A DNA stretch of 64,000 bases from Ananas comosus (lineage: Eukaryota; Streptophyta; Magnoliopsida; Poales; Bromeliaceae). The stretch spans positions 2,571,748 through 2,635,747 of the forward strand of contig NC_033634.1 in the NCBI RefSeq assembly GCF_001540865.1. Direction: 5' to 3'. Below, in pieces: positions 22,967 through 34,439 of the stretch. Position 1 is the first letter of the stretch. Each line of letters begins with the position of its first letter. The notes beneath the pieces are model-generated. The model was not told the DNA's origin. It did no database searches and saw only the letters and a list, made by a program, of their open reading frames with translations. The translations under genes and the position numbers were made by a program.

Positions 22967-23565
22967 GTCATTATTTTTATTAGTTTTATATTTTTCTTTT
23001 TCTCAAAAAATGTAATTAGACACCCTCAGACTATTTCGAAATAGTTCTCTCAACTCCATATTTTTGGATCGACCCCTCCCCAAACTGCTTGCTTTTCTGA
23101 GTTCTTATGCTTCATTAAATTGAAAATTTTTGTTTCCTTGAGTGCTGTAGATTTATTTGCTAGAAAAAGTTTAGCTGAATCAATGTTGAATTTAATAAAA
23201 TCCTTAGTTTAACTGAATAAAATCATACAAATCAAAAGAAAAAAAAAAGTTTGGGGCAATTTCAAAATTTGCCTAAATCCAACAAAATCCATGTGTGTGG
23301 ATTCACCAGAAGATTTTTTTTTTTAATTCTTTTTTTCACTCTCAGTTGGTAAAAGATTGCATATGAAAGGACATACTACAAACCCAGCTACTTGAATAGG
23401 CGAAATTAAGCCTGCATATCTCCAAATTTGAAAGGAATAGTTAGCAATTATAAATGGTAGATTCTTGAGAGAAGCACACAACAAATGTTCATACAGTTTA
23501 TGCGCCGTGCAATTTAACCGCTTGTTGACGAAGTTCTCTTTATTTTCACAGGCTTGGTGGAAGTA

Positions 23566-26500
23566 ATGGCCAGGCTCAAGGGGCTTCCTGGGTTTCTTGA
23601 ATCAATTACTCGGGGAAGATTTCGTCAGGTTACGATACTTTTCTTCTTTTCAGCACTCTTTCATATGTTTTAGTGCGGTCGGTTATTGATTTATGGCGAT
23701 CGCTCTGTGTCATATTAGGCATGGTTTTAATTCCATCATCCCAAAGCTTTTAGGCTACGGTGCCGCAACTACAATGGACCTAGTTTCAGCTGTTTTTAAA
23801 TTTCCTTAAAAGTTTTTCTCTTTTCCTCCTTATATACGGTGAATTTCTGATGACTTTGAGTCTGTTAAATTATATGTAACAATTATTTTTCTTTAAAAGA
23901 TTAAGCTATCAGAGAAGGATGTTTTTATATTTTTATATTCAATACTTCCCCTCATGTTGGGGCTCAAAATATTTTGATAGAGCAAGACATGGGCTTAAAT
24001 GGGAGAAAAGTAAATAACGCCAGGAGTTTGGAGAAACTTCAACTCAGGATCTTGTACTCTGATACCATATTAAGCTTTTGGAGAACAGAGGTTTATGAGC
24101 AGGTGCTCAGCATGCCGGGAGATTTTTGATAGTAACGGTAACATAGGAATTATTTACTAACATATCTCACTCCCTTGAAGACTTTTATTGAACGATTTAT
24201 TGGACTTTAATATTCTCCAATTTGGCAGCTTGTTGGTTTCTTTGATATGTTTTGCATTATGTTTCCCAATAATTTCACAGATCTTTCCACTCAATATGTG
24301 AGGTCTATTTGTGAATGACTAGTTTTCGGTGCTTTTATCAACCCTTACTATTGTCAGCTGTTCGTAAACAAGAGCTGGTCCTTATGCACCACCGTTCATG
24401 TGTTACAGGTTATACCTTTGTCAGCTTCTGGCGGTTCTTCAACTAAATATTTTCGATATTTAACCGTTTCTGCTGCAACTTCAGAACAAAGCAATGCGAG
24501 AACGCCGCCAACGGTAGATTCCAATGATGCAAAACAGACGGGAGAGTCTGATAAGACAGAATCTGATAAAAAGCCTGTTCGCGGAGGGGTATGAATATAA
24601 CACGCCTAATCTAAGTGAGAGATCTTCTGTGACAAGTGAGACATGATGTGTCGCTTCTAATTGCTCTAGCTGCTCCAGTGGCTATATGAAATGTTACAAG
24701 AAGCCATTGACTTATGGAGCATTATATTTACATAACTCTACCTTGTGAGAACCTCTTTTCATGGTTCTAATATGTGTTCGTAGCATTGGTGATCCGCGAG
24801 TGTGTCCTTTAGTTGTAAATGCCTGTGAATCCCACCCTGCCATCTCATTTAGGATATGGATTGGATAAATTATGGAGAATCGAAGATATAAGTTGTATCT
24901 GGAGAAGAGGCAGCTCGTTCCTGTTCCTTTCTTCTATCTTTTTTTTTTTCCGTTACGCTAATTGCCTTCTTCTCGCTGCTGGAGGTGTATACAATTCCTT
25001 TATCATTTTTTGTTGATGGTAGATAAATTTATTTGTATGGTTGGGAAACATAATTCTTATTGTTGTCATCTTATTAGTAGAAGATAATGATTTTATGTAC
25101 TTAATGCCTAATGCATATTCTTCTTTGCTGCGAGTCTCTTTTCTTTTCTCTCTGATCATTAGCTATTTGGACGTATTTTTGTAGCAAATCTTTTGATACA
25201 TTCGAACATCTACAAGTCTTCAGCTTTTAGCACCTATATGCCTCCTTATGTTTTTGCCTACTATGCATGCTCATATGATTCCTTGGATGCCAAAATGCTT
25301 GCTTAGTTACTATGATTAGATTTCCGGTCAATTAAATTTGGAGGATTATTTTTCCTTAAATCTCAACCGATCAGTTGGGCTTATGTTGCAGCCTGTGTCA
25401 TGGTTGAGCCTTGTTTTGCTTGTTCTGACTGGAGGGGGACTACTTGTTTATTACGACAGAGAAAAGAAACGGCACATCGAAGGTAGATTACTTGTTGACA
25501 GGAATTCATTACGAACACATTATTGTTGAATCCTTTTTTCTCCGTACTTTTATCTATTAATGCCGGGTCCCGTATTTCCAGAATTGAAGGCGAGATCAAG
25601 CGTGGTGAAGCCCGGACCGTCCGTAGGCACTGCTGCTATTGGCGGTCCATTTAAGCTTGTGAACCACGTCGGAAAACCTGTCACCGAAAAGGACTTTCTT
25701 GGGAAGTGGACGCTGATTTATTTTGGTTTCACCCACTGCCCTGACATTTGTCCTGATGAACTCCAAAAAATGGCTGCTGCTGTTGATAAGATTAGTAAGT
25801 CGCTCACCCCTGCTGTTCTTTGATGGAGCTATAAGTTTTTCTGGACTTCAGAAAGTGCGGAGAAAAGTTTTTTTTTGAGAGAAAGGTAGCAGGCTACCCG
25901 CTTCGTTTACTTCATTTAGAAACAAACTAAGCTGGAAATGTGAATCAACTAGGATTCGAACTTGGGTCTCGGGTACCAACCACCAAACCCTTTTGCCACT
26001 TGCGCTACGGACGGTCGGTTGCGGAGAAAAGTTAATCCATCTGAAGCATGCGGTATTCTTGTAATCACCGGCATAAATATGTCAGTCAATTATCACACAG
26101 GACTTGAGAGGAAAAACAATAACAGAAACATAAACAATGCCGAAATTGGCCTTCGTTTTCGATATTCATTTACTGAAGCAGTTCAGCGTTTTGGAATGTA
26201 CGCGTTTGAATAAACCTTGAAGGTTTATTCTACACGCGTGGAGCTAGACCCCACCACCCACCCATATGAATAGCGAAGCGAAGCCTTACCCAGATCGAGA
26301 TGAGAAAGACAGGGCAATTCCCAAGCATCACCCACACAAATGTTTAATCGAAAGCTTTCTTTCTTTTCTCTTTAATTCGTTCGACATTTAATAGTGTCAC
26401 AATGTGTCTTTCTCGTCCTGTTTCTTGCAGAAGAAAAGGCAAGGATAGAAATTGTACCTGTTTTTATTTCAGTCGATCCAGAGAGAGACACCGTTGAGCA

Positions 26501-27132
26501 GGTTCATGATTATGTCAAAGGTGGTTTTTCATCTTTTTATTTTGGTAGCGGGAATGCAACATTTTTCTCTAGATTCTCTTGAATGTAATGCTCAAAGTCA
26601 TCATATCACATGGCATTTTTACTTTATTTTTTTACTTTATTTTTTTAGGATTATGTTTGTGCACTTAAATGACACTATTTTATTTGTTGCACTGTTGAAA
26701 ATATTTTCTTTTCTCTTGCTATGCAGAATTTCATCCAGATTTAATAGGATTAACTGGCACACCGGATGAGATACGACAAGTGGCCCGTGCATATCGAGTT
26801 TATTACATGAAGACCGAGGAGGAGGACTCCGATTATCTTGTAGATCACTCTATTGTCATGTACGTAATCCGTATACACTAAATTTATATGAATCACGAGC
26901 ACGCAGCAGATCATCAATGTGGGTTGTCGAGCAATGATTTTGTTTTCATACATGCACGATTGATAACATTTTTTAAAAAAAAGTTTGAGCAGTATTATTT
27001 TTTTCTGAATTTTCTTATATTTTCAGGTACCTGATGAACCCCAAAATGGACTTTGTTAAATTCTTCGGCAAGAACTATGATGCAGATGCACTCGCAGAAG
27101 GTATTATAAGAGAGATAAAAGGAAGCAACTGA
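23566..27132 (+). CDS. HCC1: SCO1/HCC1 copper chaperone for cytochrome c oxidase
   Basis: Rebuilt from seven coding exons: 23566-23628, 24409-24588, 25392-25482, 25582-25794, 26431-26520, 26727-26859, 27027-27132. All junctions are GT-AG and stay in frame, giving 291 aa. SCO proteins sit in the inner mitochondrial membrane and deliver copper to the CuA site of cytochrome oxidase subunit II. Visible: an N-terminal basic targeting region with [13 protein letters not shown]; one membrane span (about 84-101) followed by the [11 protein letters not shown] stop; then the thioredoxin-like SCO fold with the copper ligands Cys164 and Cys168 in [12 protein letters not shown], and His253 in [13 protein letters not shown]. 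Having all three ligands points to HCC1 rather than HCC2, which lacks the cysteines. VSVDPERDT and the [15 protein letters not shown] segment are also family-typical. The start is the first ATG after the leader intron. Intron 4 (25795-26430) carries a SINE. Length fits the family (about 280-330). Confidence 0.93.
24040..24200 (-). mobile_element. Retroelement remnant with tRNA-Met-type primer site
   Basis: On the minus strand TGGTATCAGAGT (24056-24067) matches the tRNA-Met-complementary primer site common in plant LTR elements, followed by ACAAGATCCTGAGTTG. No LTR pair or coding part was found. It lies in SCO1 intron 1 of the coding region. Confidence 0.35.
25856..26033 (-). mobile_element. 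tRNA-derived SINE with perfect 14-bp target duplication, inside SCO1 intron
   Basis: The SINE body is 25870-26019 on the minus strand, flanked by a perfect direct repeat TGCGGAGAAAAGTT at 25856-25869 and 26020-26033. Read 5' to 3' it starts ACCGACCGTCCG, has box A TAGCGCAAGTGG and box B GTTCGAATCC at the normal tRNA spacing, then a tRNA-unrelated body (GATTCACATTTCCAGC...) and an A-rich tail that abuts the duplication. These are textbook SINE features. The copy lies antisense to SCO1 in the intron between the CPDIC exon and the next exon and is the best preserved of at least four copies in the window. Confidence 0.88.
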
Positions 27133-28714
27133 ATAGATTTCTGAGGATTTTTTTTTTCAATCTTCGGCGGAGGTATTCTTTGTTTCCTCCGAGTTTTTCT
27201 ATTCGTCATTTAATTTTCGATGATTTTAATCGTTGCTACTGATGCGATGTTGGTGATTATCCTTTGTGAAAGTGTTGTTATGTTCTGTAAAATTTCACTT
27301 CCTGTTTCAGAAAAATTTTGATAGTTGAACTTGCATTTCAGTCGAAATTTTTTGCGTTCGATTACTTACTGCTGTTACTGAGCGGAAGTTGACAGGTGAT
27401 TTTTCTATTGATTTGTATCAGATTTATTGAATATGGTTGAATTCAGTATATAACGATAAAATTTAATAAATCTATTTGTCAATATAAAAGTCAATTTTGG
27501 TACTTAACGCGGTTCCTTTCTATATAATAATCCATCAATTTCGTAGCGCTTGGAATCCATGGTGAAATGCTCACGTTGCTGGGCTAATGTGACATTATTT
27601 ACACGTGCTAATGGGACATATTTTTATTAAAATTCATGTGTTTTTTTCCTTTTATTTATGTAACGTCGCCATGAATGCCATGTTCATGTGCATTAATACT
27701 CCGAAAATAAAATAAAAAGGAGTATGATGATGTTAACAAAAGAAAAGAAAAAAAAAAAAATCAAAGAATGTGATGTGCATGAATGCTGTGAGGCTATCCT
27801 GCTTTAGGATTTTTTTTTCTTTTTTCTTTTTTTTCTGGTATATGAAGGAAAATTAAATTTTACTATCTTAAGAATTGTCAGATTTTTTTGAAAATATTCT
27901 TTTGCTTCCTAAGATGTAGACTAAGGATTTTTCGCTATCAATGTCGGAAATTGTGTCCTCTTTATTTTATTTTATTTTTTTCTTGAACTTATGCAAATAC
28001 AGAGCTTTCAATCTCTGACCTCCGTTGGCTGTCACAATCTTATAATTAGGCAGTCACAATCTTATAATTAGGCAAACGCTCTTCTGTGAAAATGAGTAAA
28101 TTAGTAGTTCCTCTATTTTTCGGGATGACCACTAAAATTATATCTTAACTGATTTATTACGCAATATTAAATTGCATGAAATTTTAGAAAAAAAATGCAT
28201 AAAACTTATCGTAATTATTACCTATTTGGATTTGAGTGCCAAATATTAAAAAAATTTGTGTTTACTATCTAATCTTGTAAATTTGTTTGATTCGAATTAA
28301 TTAGTGATTCTTTAATTTTAAATTTGAATGTGTCGTTTATTTTCATAGGTTTAGTTAGTTTATTTTATATGATTTATAAATTTATAAATTTATTAAAATA
28401 AAAAATTAATGTAAATTTTATATTCAACGAGCTATCAAAATATTTAAATTAAATAAATTAAAACATTGGATAATAAAATTGAAAATTTGAAAGACTGGAT
28501 AGTTAAATCAAAATAATCTACAGTTCAGTTAAATTTTATACACTTTTATTTTTATTTTTTAAATTATATTTTAGCATGTATCGCAATCTCCGATAATATG
28601 GTTGACACTAAATTAATTTAAACAACCAAAAATTCAAGTTTCATGGACAAATTTAAAGACAGTTGACTCGAGTTCAAGTCTAAGTCAAAACCCGATTTGA
28701 CAATCATTAGAGTT
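27133..28714. other. SCO1 3' region and AT-rich spacer
   Basis: 27133-27350 is likely SCO1 3' UTR. The remainder is AT-rich. A 23-bp direct repeat (CAGTCACAATCTTATAATTAG) occurs twice at about 28030-28074. 28130-28560 resembles 370-680 and 47560-47700 (words like GATAATTAACTCAAA and CATAGTTCAAATAA), suggesting a weak dispersed repeat. No gene. Confidence 0.4.
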
Positions 28715-28931
28715 AGACTTCATTTGGGATTGAGAGTATATTGTATTATGTGCGGTAAAAAAATACGATAAAAAAATATTTTATTTATTTTCGTATATAA
28801 TATTGCGTTCTGCATATTACGATATATTTTCTGTGGTGCCACCGGAGAACGTAGAAGTATACCCCTATATACTTTTATCCTAATTCTATTTTATCTAATA
28901 GCGTTAGATAAACCACAATACTAAACTAAGC
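28715..28931. mobile_element. Dispersed repeat ('GGCTYRTTTGGTAT' family), copy 3, inverted
   Basis: Inverted relative to 21698-21915. It carries GCATATTACGATATATTTTC and TTTTATCTAATAGCGTTAGA and ends AATACTAAACTAAGC. The end at 28715 (ACTTCATTTGGGATTGAG) is a weak inverted repeat of the other end, as expected of a small TIR element. Confidence 0.5.
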
Positions 28932-29386
28932 ATTAACCAAACCAAAAACGCAAGTTTTACACAACATATTATGTTTGAATCCGAATCAGGTTTAAGTAAC
29001 GCTTTATATATCATTTTAAAATAAAGTACTTAAATTTAATAATTCCGCTTTATACTACTTACACTGTTACTATGAAATCTAAGTTGTTGATCTGATTTGT
29101 CCGAATTTTTTTGTCCAAATTTGATACAGAGAATAAAAAAAGTTTATCCTGATCCGAAATTTCGAACTAATTATCTCTTTTTATTTGAATTTTGGTTATT
29201 GTTTGGGTTTGACTAGATCGGTCAATCACGTTGGGTCGTATTATGCTAATCCTAGTTGACTTCAAGTGTGTTGGTTTCCATAAAATATTTGGTTCGATGT
29301 TTTTTTAATTAAGAATAAAGAATTAATAAAACGCAATTAATTCGGGTTTATGACAACACGGACGCGCGTTTAATGGTGCAATTATT

Positions 29387-29595
29387 CCGTGGACTTGGTC
29401 ACCACGTAATCCCTGGACGCTTAAGAACATCCAACCGTCCGTCCAATATTACAAGAAACGGACGGTGACGATTGGTAAACAATGAAAATCCCGTGGACTT
29501 GGTCCACCACGTAATCCCTGGACGCTGAAGAACATCCAACCGTCCGTCCAATACTACAAGAAACGGACGGTGTCGATTGAGAAACAATGAAAATC
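29387..29595. repeat. 104/105-bp tandem duplication with GGACGG hairpins
   Basis: Two units, 29387-29490 and 29491-29595, each starting CCGTGGACTTGGTC and containing CCGTCCGTCC...GGACGG, which can form a hairpin. They lie about 530 bp upstream of the gene at 30126 and differ at only a few positions. Confidence 0.85.
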
Positions 29596-29974
29596 GACGG
29601 ACGGATGCTCGCAAGGTCCACGGATGACGTGGCGGGCCAGGTCGGGGGAGTTAATTACAACGTAGTAGGATCGGTGACGTGGCAAGGTCGTTGCTGACGT
29701 GTACGCGTGGCGCGCCGACCCGCTGCGCGCATGGCGCGTGCGGGAACGTGCGCGGGCGCAGCGCAACACGAGCACGCGAACCCTCGGTGTGGCCGAACAC
29801 CACACAGCGGTCCGACCAATCCCAGCCCGCCACGTACGCGAAACGCCTCGCCACGTCGGATTACGCGATAGGTATACGAAGAGAGGCACGTACCCAAGCA
29901 CACATCCTATTGCGTGTAGGATTCGGTTCGTTGCGTATCGAAGCCCACAAAACCCCCCAACCCCCAACTTCCAA

Positions 29975-30051
29975 ATTATAAAGCGTTCAACATCGTCTCC
30001 TCCGCCCTGGCGAAGAGTAGAGAGAGAAAGCGAGATCGATCGATCGACCAA

Positions 30052-30096
<45 letters not shown>

Positions 30097-30113
30097 ACCC
30101 CACAAACCCTAGT
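29975..30113 (+). promoter_or_regulatory. Core promoter and (CT)n/telo-box leader of the 30.1-kb gene
   Basis: A TATA-like ATTATAAAG at 29975-29983, a (CT)n run at 30056-30094, then AAACCCTAG at 30105-30113, and the start codon at 30126. The same order, (CT)n then AAACCCTAG then ATG, recurs in the gene at 40819. Confidence 0.6.
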
Positions 30114-30125
30114 TTCCCCATCTCC

Positions 30126-31152
30126 ATGGCTCTGATGAAGCTACACGCGACGTGCCCTCCTCTAATGGGAGGAGGCGATCAACGAGGAGATCATGTCACC
30201 TCTTCCTCTTCCTCTTCTTCGATTTCTCCTCTATCGTTGCGTTTTTGCCGAAACCGATCGCATCGATCGATCCCTCCGCTGAGGCTTCGGCCGATGCGGC
30301 GGATCGAAGCAGCGCTATCGACGGCGACGGCGACGAAGACGACGACGTCCCAATCCTCCGCCTCATTGTTGGGACCAATTGCGCCCCGGTGCGTGGATAG
30401 GGTGGAGGAGGAGAAGAGGGAGCCCGTTAGCAATGAGGATTTGGATATGTGGATGAGGGATTCAATCCAAGAGGTATTCATTTATTGTGATCTACATCGT
30501 TTTCTAATTATTACGAAGTGATTTTCTTTTTCCGAGCTCTTGATGTCGATAGCAGTAGTGAATATCAACGTTTTTTTTCTGATTCCGATGTTGATATCAA
30601 TGATAATGCCTCGCAATGAGTGAATATAAAAAAATATATATATATATATTAAAAGAAAAAAAAAAACTAAAATGATTGGTTGTGTTGCAGATAGTGAGGA
30701 ACATTGGAGAGGCTCCCTTTCTGGTGCACATCTTTTCTGGCGGCAGAGGCGGCAGCGGCCGAAAGGGCGGTGTCAGATTGGAGAAGGAGAAGGCGTCGCC
30801 CGACAGCTGGCCGCAGATCACGAGGCGGTGGGACCGCGAGGGCGGCACCCCGGACGGGGTCATCCTGGTCGAGGCGATCGAGGAGGAGGAGGACGACGAG
30901 GAGCGTGGGCCGCTGCTGCCGCCACTGACGCCGACGCCGCCGTGCGCAGCAGCAGGCCCCAATTCGGCTTGCAAGACGTGGGGGCTGGTGGTGCAGGGGC
31001 GGGGGATGGACTGCGCCGCCTGCTACGTGCTCAACACCTGCCGCGTCAGGTCGTCGGTCGGGTTCTGCACTCACTTCAGCCTCGTGCGGGCCAAGTGCTT
31101 CGGCGAGGCGATCGAGTCGCAGATCAGGAATGCTTGGTTGCAGGGGAATTAG
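30126..31152 (+). CDS. Conserved plant protein of unknown function, probably organelle-targeted
   Basis: Two exons, 30126-30473 and 30691-31152, joined in phase 0 at GAG|gtattc and ttgcag|ATA: 269 aa. The S/R-rich N-terminus without acidic residues (about 1-75) looks like a chloroplast transit peptide. The conserved core starts at MWMRDSIQE (end of exon 1) and continues IVRNIGEAPFLVHIF in exon 2. After a variable acidic stretch (EEEEDDEE) comes a cysteine-bearing tail: CKTWGLVVQGRGMDCAACY, LNTCRVRS, GFCTHFSLVRAKCFGE. I recall this arrangement from uncharacterised plant proteins (a DUF7804-type family), but I cannot assign a function. Six tail cysteines suggest metal binding or disulfides (inference). 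The good ATG context CCATGGC supports the start. Confidence 0.85.
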
Positions 31153-33352
31153 AAACTGATCGGTTTCTATTTACAGAAGGGAATACTATTACTCTGTTCA
31201 TATCATTGCACTCAATTGATTCTTCCGCCAGGAACATTGGAATTTTATTGAAAGCATTTTGTTCCATCATTGTTCTCTTTTTTAATGTAAATAGTTCAAA
31301 AAACAATGTGATTCTCTTATTAGATTCTCCAGCAACCATTTTTTACTGGTAGTTTTACAGAGAACTTTGTTCAGAAAGAAAATAACCAGCGTACATCTTA
31401 AATTTCCGGCAAAGCGATTTTTTCATAAGTTTTTGAATTTGAAAAACTATCATAAGAAATTGGCTTTAGGAGGAAGAATCCCCTACTGAGAAGGTCAATA
31501 AATATATTTGGCAATTATGCGTTCTTTGTGTCAAAAAAGCAGTTGTTCCATTTCAACTTTGTCAAACTATATACCCTTCTTTAATATTGAAAAACACAAA
31601 TTATTTGAATCATTTTAACCACCCTTTAATGATGTGCATTGTGACATCATGTGAATCAGATTCGACCATTTCTAATGTCTGATGCAGTGTATCATGAGAA
31701 CCACTTTTATCAATTACTTGGAATGATATTTGATGTATGTATTCCTTGCACCGTGTCAATCTGAGAGACAACTAGTTAAGCTAAAATTCCTCAACCATAC
31801 ACCAACAGTATCAGATGAAAATGGAACTAAGACTCGCTCCATGGTTATCTTTTAAAGTAACTTCCTCCAGTTTATGCTCATTATCTAGTATAGCTGCTCT
31901 TCAACAGGATCCTGATCATCACCGCCTTTGTTGATCCTTGTTACGAACATTTAGAGGCTAAGTAATGAGATTGCTTAAATTTGTAACATTGAAGCCACTG
32001 CTATAATTAATTGTAGCCTTTTTTCCGTTCTTAGTATGTTGGATAGCGCAAGCCAATGAGAAGAAAATTACTGGGCAAGATAATAGTGTAAATCACTTGG
32101 CTTGAGAGTGTGTTTTTCTGGTTCAAGCTATCAGATTCTCATATACCCGAAAAGCCACAATAATAATGCACTCAAGTTCTCATAATAAACAACCCTTGGC
32201 TATTATTACTCTGTTCTAGTTCAAGTTTGATCCAAATCCACCAATATTCTTCTTATCTAAATCAGCAAGATTGCTGCAAAGTGTGAGATCGTCAAACTCC
32301 TGGATGTATTCTGCGTTGTTTTAAACTCATAAGCCTATCGTAAAAACTAAACTTATAAGCTCTTAGGACAAAGTGACCACCACATACTAAGCCCCATCCA
32401 TTTGTTTATCGATCTGCCACTAATCCTACAGGTTTGCTCCCTTCAACTTGTCGATAACCAAACGAGCCTATTCACCATCTAGGAACAGATGTTTGTCTGA
32501 GCAATCAAACGGGGATGAAGTCCGGTTCTCGAAGACTGTTAGACCCTTCTTCCCACACATTTAACTCTCATGTGAACTTAATCATGCCTCGAATGTCAAC
32601 ATCGACGGCGACCACGGTGATTTACCCTAAGTTTAAAGTACATTATTATAGCCATCGTGTACCAGTGCCTAGCCTGAACCTTTGCATGTTATAACAAATT
32701 TCAAAATTTCCAATTATTGATGACATCTGTTTGAATACCTTCCCTAGGTTCTACTCTACCGAGCAAGTTCGTAAATGCTGGAGTTCAACTTACTGATGTT
32801 TTGACAAGAATATACTGTGATTTGTTCGCTCTTGCCATATACACGTTCGCTGCTCTACGAGGAAATGATTTGTTAAGTTCAATGCTGAAGTTCAATTAAC
32901 TAATGTTCAGATCTTGCCAACAAGTTATAGCTAATCTAGTTTACAGTTAATTTTTTCCCCAGTTGAATAACCACTTGGTATCTCTATAGTTTACTTGGAG
33001 ATTCTTACATTCATCTTTTCAGAGTAATAAGATTACAAAGTATGATACTAAAGATCCCATAAGCAAATTAAACAGTGAAACTGCTACAAGAAGAAAAACC
33101 AAAGATTACCAGGGTATATAGTTAAATAAGATCCAAAGCACCTTCAACCAACATTACTTAGCACTCAGCACAAATGAAAAGTAAGTTAAGAACATGAGAG
33201 CACATCATCCCTGAATCACAATAATGTACACAGGACCGCGACAAGTTAAACACATGCTTAGTAGTAATCTTAACTAAGTTCACTCTCTATGTAAAGCGAA
33301 AAAAAAACAGAAGAAGAAGAAGAAAAACTAGCACAACCTCACCTTCTCTTTC
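31153..33352. other. Intergenic spacer between convergent genes
   Basis: 31153-31380 is likely the 3' UTR of the preceding gene, and the region near 33250-33352 that of the PPR gene. In between I find no gene. 32750-32940 contains words reminiscent of the end of a Ty1/copia RNase H region (around 32770-32815) and looks duplicated, so a badly decayed retroelement is possible. Confidence 0.35.
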
Positions 33353-34222
33353 TCACTTGTCGAAGAGCAAGCTCATGATGCTCCGGAACATGTGGCCGCG
33401 CTTGGTGAGCTGCTCCCGCACGGCGGCCTCCTCGGGGACGAACCCCTTCCCCTTCAATTCATCCAACAGCGCCCGCGCATCGGCGAGCTTCTCCGCCGCA
33501 ATGTGGGCCTCGAACACCGCCACGACGGTGGCCACATTGGGCCGCATTCCTTTCGCCGCCATCTCGACCAGATACCGCCGCGCCTCCGCGAGGTTCCCGT
33601 CCCTCGCGAGGCCCTTGATCAGCACGGCGTAGGTGTAGGCGTTGGGGGCGACGCCGGAGGCGAGCATGCGGAGGAAGGCGCGGAGCGCGTGCAGCGACTG
33701 GCCGGCGCCGGCGCCGGCGTAGGCCTCGACGACGGCGGTGTGGGCGACGACGTCGGGCATGACGCCCTTGTCCTTGATCACGGCGAAGAGCTCGAGCGCT
33801 TCGTGGGTGAGGCCGTCCCTGGACAATCCGTCGAACATCTTGACTGCGTAGTCGGTGAGGCCGTCGGCGCGCATGCGGTGGAAGACTTCCGCGAGGTCCG
33901 AGGTGTCGCGGGGATCGCCGGCGGCGGGTTTCTTGCTGAAGGGGTCGTAGGGAGGGGGCAGCTTCGACGGCTCGTCGTCGTCGGACCAGTCGAAGGAGGC
34001 GGAGGTGTTGGTAATGGTGGATCGAGGTGGGGGAGAGGAGGAGGAGGAGGTGGAGGAGAAGGGGTGGAGGAAGGGACGGAGAGGAGAGAGTGGTGCTGCG
34101 GCGGAGCAGGGGCGGCGGAGGGGGGAGAAGGGGATGGGGAAGGAGGAGAGGAGGGAGAGGAGGAGGTTGGATTTGGAGGGGAGAGAGCGAGGTGTTAGCA
34201 GGAATGTCGTCGTCGCCGCCAT
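33353..34222 (-). CDS. Short pentatricopeptide repeat (PPR) protein, organellar
   Basis: 289 aa, one exon. PPR proteins bind organellar RNA and guide its processing or translation. The N-terminus (about 1-75, S/P/L/R-rich, few acidic residues) fits a plastid or mitochondrial targeting peptide. The repeats are P-type, about 35 residues each: HEALELFAVIKDKGVMPDVVAHTAVVEAYAGAG, then LHALRAFLRMLASGVAPNAYTYAVLIKGLARDG, then AEARRYLVEMAAKGMRPNVATVVAVFEAH, then DARALLDELKGKGFVPEE. No DYW, E or SMR domain follows. Start chosen at ATG 34222 (context CCATGGCGG) rather than 16 codons upstream. It resembles small plant PPR proteins such as Arabidopsis At4g38150, but orthology is a guess. Absence of introns is typical. 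A TATA-like TATTTATA lies near 34390-34400 on the minus strand. Confidence 0.9.
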   Translation of the reverse strand: MAATTTFLLTPRSLPSKSNLLLSLLSSFPIPFSPLRRPCSAAAPLSPLRPFLHPFSSTSSSSSPPPRSTITNTSASFDWSDDDEPSKLPPPYDPFSKKPAAGDPRDTSDLAEVFHRMRADGLTDYAVKMFDGLSRDGLTHEALELFAVIKDKGVMPDVVAHTAVVEAYAGAGAGQSLHALRAFLRMLASGVAPNAYTYAVLIKGLARDGNLAEARRYLVEMAAKGMRPNVATVVAVFEAHIAAEKLADARALLDELKGKGFVPEEAAVREQLTKRGHMFRSIMSLLFDK

Positions 34223-34439
34223 GGAGTTTGAAGTGGAAGCGATGGGTGGTGACAGCCGAGAAGGAAGCACGGAAGAGGATGGAAGGCGGCGAGCAGCAAT
34301 CAGCCGGCAGCAGCCGCTGGAAAAGCACGGTTGGATGACTGCAAATTGGGATACCCAGATTAGGCATGTCTTAAATAAACTTTTTCCGTATAAATATTTT
34401 ATTGTTAATTTTAAAACTGGCGTGTTGATAGCTTGATAT

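Noticed and set aside
25870..26019. Possible functional tRNA gene
   Set aside because: Box A and B are present, but the acceptor stem does not pair and an A-rich tail and target duplication follow; it is a SINE.
32750..32940. Ty1/copia RNase H remnant
   Set aside because: A few words resemble the C-terminal RNase H motif, but no frame or LTR supports it; left as a comment only.
33392..34198. 268-codon plus-strand frame
   Set aside because: Antisense shadow of the PPR gene.
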